Shown: one piece after another, positions 19,384 to 26,800 of the stretch | Position numbering within the stretch: position 1 is the first letter of the stretch | How the letters are laid out: each line of letters starts with the position of its first letter | Origin: Candidatus Opimibacter skivensis | GTDB taxonomy: Bacteria > Bacteroidota > Bacteroidia > Chitinophagales > Saprospiraceae | Length of the DNA: 64,000 nt | Assembly (NCBI GenBank): GCA_016721905.1 | Contig: JADKHH010000037.1 | Location: 1-64,000 of the forward strand | Direction: 5' to 3' | Notes under the pieces: generated by a model | Database searches by the model: none | Told to the model about the DNA's origin: nothing | What the model saw: only the letters and a program-made list of their open reading frames with translations | Translations under genes and position numbers: made by a program

Positions 19384-19609
19384 TTGGCTGAAGAGGCTTA
19401 AAGGGCTAAAGAGGCTGAAGGGCCTAAAGGGGAACAAGGAAAATTGGCTCGGCTCTGCGCGAGAAATATTTAGAGGATTGAAAACCTTAGAATACTCAAA
19501 AGGCGAAAGAGGCTGAAGAGGCACAAGAGGCCAAAGGGCTAAAGGGCTAAAGAACGAAACAACTCGACTCACGACTCACGACTCACAATTCACAACTCAC
19601 AACTCACAA
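19384..19609. repeat. Nonamer arrays followed by CTCACGA/CTCACAA heptamers
   Basis: 19384-19440 holds 9-nt units such as GCTGAAGAG, GCTTAAAGG and GCTAAAGAG. 19498-19556 holds a second block of the same type. 19563-19609 holds heptamers CTCACGA and CTCACAA that end at the ATG of the small gene at 19610. No other gene was found in this spacer. Confidence 0.75.
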
Positions 19610-19774
19610 ATGTCATATACTTCAAGAGTCCGCTATAACAACCGCCGCGAAAAGCTACAGCGGCATGGGCGTAACTTCAGATTGATTGTCCTTTTCGCTT
19701 TCCTGATCTCGCTGGTCCTGATCTTCCGCAGCAGGTATAGCATCTATGAATACATCAGGACCTATTTCTATTAA
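19610..19774 (+). CDS. Small basic single-pass membrane protein, unknown
   Basis: A 54-residue frame opens with an ATG directly after the CTCACAA array. The first 23 residues are strongly basic (RVRYNNRREKLQRHGRNFR), then comes a hydrophobic segment LIVLFAFLISLVLIF, then a short Tyr-rich tail. The layout suits a type II membrane protein. It is 25 nt upstream of the hydrolase start. It might be a genuine small protein or a chance frame; the sharp basic-then-hydrophobic pattern favours a gene. Confidence 0.5.
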   Translation: MSYTSRVRYNNRREKLQRHGRNFRLIVLFAFLISLVLIFRSRYSIYEYIRTYFY

Positions 19775-19799
19775 GGAACCATTTTATACCTTACACCAT

Positions 19800-20855
19800 A
19801 TGACGATGACGAAAAAGCGAAGGTGGCCATGGATGGTTTTGGCACTGCTGGGGGTTTTGGTTGTAATCTACCTGTTAGGCCCTAAACCAGCAAAGCCCGA
19901 TTTTTCGGGTTTGGTGATTCCGCAATGCACCAGTGATCTCAAAATGCTTGAAGACAGCATAGCCGTAAAAGAATCATCCCTTCAACTCAAAGCTGATAAT
20001 GAGGCGAGGATTGTCTGGGCAATACCGTATCAGAAGACACCCTATAGCATGGTCTACCTTCATGGCAATGGCGCGAGCCAGGAAGAAGGTGATCCGATCC
20101 ATGAGGCACTGGCCCAGCGTTATGGATGTAATCTTTACCTGGCCCGTCTTGAAGACCATGGATTGAAAGGTGATAGTCCTTTGTTGAATATCGATCCTAT
20201 GCAATGGATGCAATCAGCACTGGATGCTATCGCAATAGGCAAAACTATTGGTGAAAAAGTTATTCTTGTTTCATGTTCTACGGGTAGTACATTCGCGCTC
20301 TATCTGGCTGCAAAATATCCGGACCTGGTGGAAGCACAGATCATGTTGTCTCCTAATGTAGACTATTTTGATCCCAGGTCATTTATGATGTCACGGCCCT
20401 GGGGCCTGCAAATAACAAGATTGATTCTTGGTTCTGATTATTATAGCTGGAAGGCTCCTGCTAATGCGGAACAATACTGGTACACCCGCTATCGGATCGA
20501 AGGGATCATCACGTTAAAGGCTATCATTGACGAAACGATGACAAAGGACAATTTCCGGATGATCAACGATCCGATCTATCTTTCTTACTACTACAAGGAT
20601 GAAGCCCATCAGGACAATGTAGTCTCCGTAATACGCATGAAGGAAATGTTTGAACAGGTGGGTACACCACCAGCCATGAAGAAAGAAGTTGCACATGCAG
20701 ATGCGGGAACACATATCATCGGATCAGATCTCTTTAATCAAAACCTCGCATCCGTCTGGACTCCTTTAGTCAGTTATTGCGAAGATGTACTGCATCTCAC
20801 ACCTGTGCAGGATGTGGACTGGAAACCATTTATCGATACCAGGCAAAACAATTAA
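19800..20855 (+). CDS. Membrane-anchored alpha/beta hydrolase
   Basis: The protein starts with a basic N-terminus and one membrane segment (WPWMVLALLGVLVVIYLLG), then an alpha/beta-hydrolase domain. Visible are the oxyanion region MVYLHGNGASQEEGD, a nucleophile elbow SCSTGS, and a late His in AHADAGTHIIGSD. It is therefore probably a serine esterase or lipase facing the periplasm. The frame extends upstream to 19746, but MTMTKKRRW at 19800 is the best start because it opens the signal-anchor. The substrate is unknown. Confidence 0.75.
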   Translation: MTMTKKRRWPWMVLALLGVLVVIYLLGPKPAKPDFSGLVIPQCTSDLKMLEDSIAVKESSLQLKADNEARIVWAIPYQKTPYSMVYLHGNGASQEEGDPIHEALAQRYGCNLYLARLEDHGLKGDSPLLNIDPMQWMQSALDAIAIGKTIGEKVILVSCSTGSTFALYLAAKYPDLVEAQIMLSPNVDYFDPRSFMMSRPWGLQITRLILGSDYYSWKAPANAEQYWYTRYRIEGIITLKAIIDETMTKDNFRMINDPIYLSYYYKDEAHQDNVVSVIRMKEMFEQVGTPPAMKKEVAHADAGTHIIGSDLFNQNLASVWTPLVSYCEDVLHLTPVQDVDWKPFIDTRQNN

Positions 20856-20865
20856 TAAAACCGAA

Positions 20866-21738
20866 TTGGCGCGCATCTATCCTTCTAAACTCCTGCTCTT
20901 TGGCGAATATTCAGTGCTCAGCGGATCACAGGCACTGGCAGTGCCCTTGCCCCATTGGAAAGGAGAATGGATCCAGGAGGAAAGCAATAGCATGCCTGAG
21001 GACTCACCGTTGTTAACTTATATTGATTGGTTAAAATCACATGATCATATTTCTGCTGCTTCAGCCGCGCATATGATCAATGACGCTGAGGAAGGATGGA
21101 AATATGTTGCCGATATTCCAATCGGCTATGGTCTCGGCAGTTCAGGAGCATTTGTAGCTGCACTGTATGACCGGTATATCACTAAAGAAAATTCATCCAA
21201 TCCATCTTCAGACTTATTGATGCTTTCCAAAATGGAAAGTTACTTCCATGGAGCAAGTTCCGGAATGGACCCGATGGTTTCTTTTTCCGGGCAGGCGGTA
21301 TACAAGGATGAAGCCGGCACCTTTCAATCTGTCAATGATCCGGGATGGCCTGAAGGTTTTCAAGTGTATTTGCTTGATAGCGGAGTTGAAAGATCGACCG
21401 GCCCACTGGTGCAGATATACAAAGAACTCATCAAGGACCGTGAATTCAAACTTAAAATTGAGCACGAACTGATCCCTGCTGTCGAACATGCCATTCATTT
21501 CTATTTGTCAGGTACAGGTGGCATGCTTGAAGAATGCATCAGTATCATCAGCCAGTTTCAGCGTGAATATTTTTCCATGCTGATCCCTGATCCGATCAAA
21601 GACCAGTGGGATGAACTCATAGAAACTCCCGGGATGTATGTCAAGTTCTGTGGCGCTGGTGGAGGAGGATTTTTTCAGGTGATCACAACTGCATCTCAAC
21701 AACCAACAGGTATGGCTTCACTTACCCGGATTTTTTAA
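20866..21738 (+). CDS. GHMP kinase, mevalonate kinase-like
   Basis: The GHMP small-molecule kinase signatures are complete: SKLLLFGEYSVLSGSQALAVPLP at the N-terminus, the ATP loop PIGYGLGSSGAF, FHGASSGMDPMVSF and the C-terminal CGAGGGGFF. The SSG-D motif is closest to mevalonate kinase, which would place it in isoprenoid synthesis, in keeping with the nearby GGGP synthase. Other GHMP kinases remain possible. No ATG fits; the best start is a TTG at 20866, just after the upstream stop at 20855. An upstream extension would overlap the hydrolase gene. Confidence 0.75.
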   Translation: MARIYPSKLLLFGEYSVLSGSQALAVPLPHWKGEWIQEESNSMPEDSPLLTYIDWLKSHDHISAASAAHMINDAEEGWKYVADIPIGYGLGSSGAFVAALYDRYITKENSSNPSSDLLMLSKMESYFHGASSGMDPMVSFSGQAVYKDEAGTFQSVNDPGWPEGFQVYLLDSGVERSTGPLVQIYKELIKDREFKLKIEHELIPAVEHAIHFYLSGTGGMLEECISIISQFQREYFSMLIPDPIKDQWDELIETPGMYVKFCGAGGGGFFQVITTASQQPTGMASLTRIF

Positions 21739-21765
21739 TTGCACAAATTTTAGTCCTCGTTTCCC

Positions 21766-22248
21766 ATGTCGACACCAGATAAATCTGATTTTCTCAACCG
21801 ATGTATGCGATACTGCTCAGGTGCGGAGCGTTGCACGCAGGATGTTGTGAAAAAACTAGTTACCTGGGAAGCACCCGAAGATGAATATGAAGTCATCCTC
21901 GAAACGTTACGCAAAGAAAAATTTCTGGACGATACACGATATGCCAATAGTTTCGTAGCGGATAAATGGAGGCTTGATCAATGGGGGAAAGTAAAAATAA
22001 GAAATGGGCTCTTTCAAAAAGGTATATCAGAAACGCTCATTCAAAACGCTATCGACACGATTGACCAGGATGGTTATGTTGCGGTATTGCATAACCTGCT
22101 TGAGAAAAAAAGAGTATCCATCAAAAAGGAAGCCATGACCAGTCAGATGAAAAAGCTGCTCAGTTTTGGAGCAAGCAGAGGGTTTGAAGAGGAATTGATC
22201 TGGCAGTGGATGGAGAGTAAGGGATTGTCGTTTGATCAAAGAGAGTGA
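21766..22248 (+). CDS. recX: Regulatory protein RecX
   Basis: RecX binds and modulates RecA filaments. The 160-residue protein shows the three tandem helical repeats of the family: CMRYCSGAERCTQDVVKKL, ILETLRKEKFLDDTRYANSFVADKWRLDQWGKVKIRNGL and LLSFGASRGFEEELIWQWM. recA is not in the window. The gene is followed at once by an octamer repeat array, which begins at its stop codon. Confidence 0.9.
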   Translation: MSTPDKSDFLNRCMRYCSGAERCTQDVVKKLVTWEAPEDEYEVILETLRKEKFLDDTRYANSFVADKWRLDQWGKVKIRNGLFQKGISETLIQNAIDTIDQDGYVAVLHNLLEKKRVSIKKEAMTSQMKKLLSFGASRGFEEELIWQWMESKGLSFDQRE

Positions 22249-22339
22249 GAACGTGAGAGCGTGAGAGCGTGAGAACGTGAGAGCGTGAGAACGTGAGAGA
22301 GTGAGAGAGTGAAGAGAGTGAGAGAGTGAGAGAGTGAGA
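22247..22339. repeat. Octamer tandem array GTGAGAGC/GTGAGAAC/GTGAGAGA
   Basis: About eleven units with an 8-nt period follow the recX stop. The unit resembles the reverse complement of the CTCACA family but has a different period, so it probably arose separately. Confidence 0.85.
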
Positions 22340-22463
22340 GGTACAGTGAGTGATCTTAACTGCGCCTCTCCGCCACAAATGTCAAGTCACTTGGCGGGAT
22401 CTTCGATCTGCGTCTCTACGCGATTTTTTTATTAGCACTAAGATTAATATTGGTGAAACCCCT

Positions 22464-22498
22464 AATTTCCATGTGCCAAAGTTGAAAACATGGAAATT
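22464..22498 (+). promoter_or_regulatory. Hairpin enclosing the ORF6N start codon
   Basis: AATTTCCATG (22464-22473) and CATGGAAATT (22489-22498) are perfect 10-bp inverted repeats with a 15-nt loop. The right arm contains the ATG at 22490-22492, so an RNA hairpin would hide the start codon. Confidence 0.55.
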
Positions 22499-23014
22499 CA
22501 AACGATTCAAAGCAAGATCTATGAGATCCGGGGTCAAAAAGTTATGCTTGATTTTGACCTTGCCCACCTATATGAGACAGAAACAAAGGTGTTGAAACAG
22601 GCTGTTCGCAGAAATATTCAGCGATTTCCACCTGACTTCCTTTTTGAACTAACTAAAGAAGAATACCAGGTTCTAAGGTCACAAATTGTGACCTTAGAAC
22701 CTGGTAGAGGAAAGTACAGTAAGTATACTCCTTTTGCTTTTACTGAACAAGGTGTGGCCATGCTGGCAAGTATCCTCAACAGCCCGAAGGCCATCGAGGT
22801 CAATATCGCCATTGTCCGCGCTTTCGTCTTTATCCGGCAATATGCACTGTCCCATCAAGACCTAACCGATAAACTTCGTAAACTTGAGGCCAGGTACAAA
22901 CGCAAATTCAAGGATATTTCAGCGGCTATTCAATTCCTGCTCCAAAAAGATCAAATGGCCACAAACCAGCAGGAACGGAAGAGAATAGGCTTTAAAACAG
23001 AAAATAAAAAGTGA
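22490..23014 (+). CDS. ORF6N domain protein
   Basis: This 174-residue protein carries the ORF6N domain: EIRGQKVMLDFDLAHLYETETKVLKQAVRRNIQRFPPDFLFELT, then YTPFAFTEQGVAMLASILNSPKAIEVNIAIVRAFV, and a helical C-terminus. ORF6N occurs with KilA-N-type domains in phage and bacterial proteins and is thought to bind DNA, but the cellular role is unknown. Residues 59-73 are encoded by a 43-nt perfect palindrome (22664-22706). The stop overlaps the GTG start of the next hydrolase gene. Origin by phage-type transfer is possible. Confidence 0.88.
   Translation: MEIQTIQSKIYEIRGQKVMLDFDLAHLYETETKVLKQAVRRNIQRFPPDFLFELTKEEYQVLRSQIVTLEPGRGKYSKYTPFAFTEQGVAMLASILNSPKAIEVNIAIVRAFVFIRQYALSHQDLTDKLRKLEARYKRKFKDISAAIQFLLQKDQMATNQQERKRIGFKTENKK
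22664..22706. repeat. Perfect palindrome with 21-bp arms inside the ORF6N coding region
   Basis: The arms 22664-22684 and 22686-22706 are exact reverse complements around one unpaired base. The unit reads ACCAGGTTCTAAGGTCAC and its complement. It is translated as part of ORF6N, between the N-terminal DNA-binding-like segment and the FTEQGVAML motif. Confidence 0.9.
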
Positions 23015-23778
23015 AACTAATCCACAAAATATACGGCACGGGTCAACCGCTCATCATCATGCATGGCCTCTTTGGCAGCGGAGACAATTGGCGTTCCATC
23101 GCCCGGATGATGGAACCCCATTACCAATCGATCGTCGTGGATATGCGCAACCACGGCCGGTCTCCACACGATCCAGAGATGAACTTCAAGGTCATGGCAG
23201 ATGATATCCTTGAATTGATGACTGATCTCAAGCTGGACAAAGTTTCACTCCTGGGACATTCCATGGGCGGTAAAGTGGCGATGCAGTTTTCTTTACTTCA
23301 TCCCGACCTGGTAGAGAAACTCATCGTAGTAGACATTGCTCCCAAATACTATCCTCCCCATCATGATGTTGTCATCGAAGCCATTGAATCTATCGATCCG
23401 AAACAACTGACTGAAAGAATGGAAGCAGAAAATGCTCTGGCCAGGTTTCTCGGCAATGACCAGTCAACAATCCAGTTTCTCATGAAAAATCTTGCACGGC
23501 TCCCGGAGGGCGGATTTGAATGGAAACCCAATATGCCGGTCATCATTGACGCCTACTATCATCTCATGGAAGATGTATCACCTACGGAACCCTTCTCCGG
23601 ACCGGTCTTATTCATTCGAGGCGAAAAGTCCAGGTATATACTGGATGAAGACATCCCACAGATCAAGACCCTTTTCCCCAATTCGAGTCTTGTAACTATT
23701 AGCGGGGCGGGCCATTGGGTCCATGCCGACGCGCCCGAAATGTTTACCAAAGCGGTTCTTGCCTTTCTAAATGATTAA
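23011..23778 (+). CDS. Alpha/beta hydrolase, YbfF-like esterase
   Basis: This 255-residue soluble hydrolase has the oxyanion motif HGLFGSGDNWRSIARMM, VVDMRNHGRSPH, the nucleophile elbow LLGHSMGGKVAMQ, and a C-terminal GAGHWVHADAP with the catalytic His. It resembles YbfF-type acyl esterases of small substrates. The start is GTG at 23011, overlapping the ORF6N TGA as GTGA, so the two genes are translationally coupled although their functions look unrelated. Confidence 0.88.
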   Translation: MKLIHKIYGTGQPLIIMHGLFGSGDNWRSIARMMEPHYQSIVVDMRNHGRSPHDPEMNFKVMADDILELMTDLKLDKVSLLGHSMGGKVAMQFSLLHPDLVEKLIVVDIAPKYYPPHHDVVIEAIESIDPKQLTERMEAENALARFLGNDQSTIQFLMKNLARLPEGGFEWKPNMPVIIDAYYHLMEDVSPTEPFSGPVLFIRGEKSRYILDEDIPQIKTLFPNSSLVTISGAGHWVHADAPEMFTKAVLAFLND

Positions 23779-23841
23779 GTATCAGATGTTAAAATAATCT
23801 CCGGCCACTCCGGCCTCTTGCGCTATACCCTCATAATTCCT

Positions 23842-23849
23842 TAACTTTG
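23842..23849 (+). promoter_or_regulatory. Bacteroidota -7 box TAACTTTG upstream of the PorU2-like gene
   Basis: TAACTTTG matches TAnnTTTG and lies 37 nt upstream of the ATG at 23886, predicting a leader of about 30 nt. An ATG at 23851 is out of frame with the gene. Confidence 0.45.
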
Positions 23850-23885
23850 AATGCTTTTTGAAGTTATCACATACACTATTGAGAT

Positions 23886-26800
23886 ATGGCTGGTCATCGT
23901 TACTTGTTTCTCCTCTTTTGCTTATTTGGGTTTTCGCATCTCTCCGGCCAGATGGTCGTGGGGGCGGATACGCTCATAGGTAACGAATGGATCACGTATG
24001 GCCAGAAGTATTTCAAATTTACCATTGACATTGATGGCGTATACCGGATCCCCCAATCTACCCTGACCAGTGCAGGTGTTTCTTCAAGTGCTACTGGAAG
24101 TGAAATCAGGATTTACTCTATGGGCCAGCAAGTGCCTTTGTATGTGAGCACGGATGGAGTCCTGGGAGCAAACGATTTCATTGAATTCTACGGCTTCAAA
24201 AATAAAAGTGAATTAGACTGGCATTTATTTCGTCACCCGGATACCGATTTGCTACATCCGGGTCATAGCATGTACACGGATCAGCGAGTCTACTATCTGA
24301 CCACAGAAGGAGATGAGCAGCCTTTGAGAGTTAATACGCTCGTCAATGATATCTCCAATCCACCTGCAGCAGAGCCATATGATAACCATAGACAGATCCT
24401 GGATTGGAGTGACACGGGAAATGATCCTTATCTGCCTATCTCCGGTGGTGGCGCCATCTCTTACTCCAGCTATTTGCATGGAGAAGGGTTTGGCAAAGCA
24501 GCTGAATCGAACAGTACCACTCAAATGGTGACAACGAGCAGAGCAGCAGGTCCGGATGCTACATTACGTATCCGTCTCACCAGCACCAATCATGGAAACC
24601 ACAATTTTGTTGTTAATTGGAATGGGATGTTACTTGACACCATTTTTGCTAAAGGCATACAGATCAAGGATACCACGTTTAACATTCCGCTCAGCCTTGT
24701 AGAGGATAATAATCAGGTCAATATCAGCAATACAAATTCGCTGAGCCGGCACTCCCTGGTGACGATGGAATTAGCGTATCCCCGACTACCGGATGCAAGT
24801 GGAGCTCTCGAAACGCTCATCTATCCTAACATAAAATCAGGAGCTCAATATTTTGTGATTGATGGATTCATGCACAATGGTAATCAACCATTACTGTATT
24901 CCACGGATGGCCAATCACGCATGGTAGCGGATATCAATGGAAATAACCAGGTTCATTTTGTTTGGCCGGAGGTTTCAGAAGAAACGAGCTTACGCCTGAT
25001 AAATCCAGTGGCTTCAATGCATACCATTTCAACGCTGACAGAAAAAATATTTACGGATTACACTGGCGACAATACTGAATATGTCATCATTACGCACCCG
25101 GACCTGATGCAGATCGGTATAGAGAGCGAGTATGTTCAATACCGGACCTCTGCCGCTGGTGGTGCCTATCGTGCAAAAGCGTATTCCATCCTGGAGATCT
25201 ATGATGAATTTGGCTATGGCATAGAAAAGCATCCGCAGGCTATCCGCAATTTCGTGGAGTTTATGCAGCGCAAATGGCCAGCGGCCAAAATGATCTTCAT
25301 CGTAGGCAGAGGGATTGAATATAATCGTTCACGCTATGCTACCGGTAGTTGGGAATCAGCTTTTTTTGTGCCCACATGTGGACGACCAGGTAGTGACAAT
25401 TTACTTGCAGCAACGCTCTGGGAACTTGTCCCCAGATATCCTATCGGCAGATTAGCTATCACTAAATCGCAAGACATCACTCTTTATCTGGATAAGGTCA
25501 AGGAACATGACTTGTCCCGCTATACCAGTCAGGTGCTTGCTGAAAAAGCATGGATAAAGAATGTGATGCATTTGGGGGGTGGTAAAACAATATCTGAGCA
25601 AGATGACTTTGAACATACCCTTGGCATCCTTGGTGATATTCTTGCCACTTCTGATTATGGTGCCAACTTAAGTTTTTTCCAAAAAAATTCAACAGATGAA
25701 ATTGGGGAAACTGAATCCGCACAAATCCTCAAACTACTGAATGAAGGATGTGGCATCATCAACTACCTGGGCCATTCCGCCACGAGCACGTTTGAATTTA
25801 ATATCAATGATCCGGCGGAATGGAATAACAAAGGCCGCTATCCGATATTCAGTGCTATGGGTTGTAGTGCTGGTCAGATTCATAGCCCTTCTTTAAGTCT
25901 GAGTGATAACTATACGCACATCAAGGATGAAGGTGCTATTGCTTTCATCTCAGGTTCGGGGTCACAGTTTGCAAACGCACTGACGGCATGGGCACGGCCG
26001 TGGTATAATTATTTTGGAAACCTGGATTATGGCACTACACTCGGTGAATCGATATTATTTGGACTGAAAGCTTTACGCAATTTTATTAATCTGGATGCTG
26101 AAGGCTCCAATTCCTATCGGTATCTCCTTGAGCAACAAACTTTCCAGGGGGATCCTGCATTACAAATGCACCCATTCCCGGGACCTGATTATGTTGTCGA
26201 TCGCAATTCAGTCACTATATCACCAGAAGTCCTCAATACAAAACTGGACTCCTTTGATTTGAATTTTGCGGTAGCCAACATCGGGAGAAACCTGCGCCAG
26301 AAAGTAAATTACCGTATTCATATCCTGTTACCTGACGGACAGCGATTATTAGTGAAAAATGATTCCGTATCCGCTGAGGTTTTTAATTCAATAGTGAATG
26401 CCCGCATCCCGTTACAAACAGGTGGAAAATCCGGCTCCTTCAGGTTGCTCGTGAGTATCGATCCAGATAATGCAGTCGAAGAACTGCCTGCTCCCGATGC
26501 TGAATCCAATAATGAATTGATCGACAACCTGGGTATAGAAGGCATAGAATTTTTTGTGGTGGACAATCTCATTACTGCAGTCTATCCACCTGATTTCAGC
26601 ATTGTCAACAAAGCTATTCCGGAGTTGGTCGCTACCGGTAGCAATGCATTCAGTAAGTCACTGGACATCGCCTTTGAAATAGATACTACCGCCCTGTTTA
26701 ATAGCCCTGCGCTGGTCAGCGATAAATTTATTGACCACTCTTCAACTCTTATCTGGTCACCACCGATCAATTGGATCCCTGACCAGGTGTACTACTGGAG

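Noticed and set aside
20785..20865. Upstream extension of the GHMP kinase
   Set aside because: It would overlap the end of the hydrolase gene by 70 nt, and the extra residues (CISHLCRMWTGNHL) are a frame shadow with no GHMP similarity.
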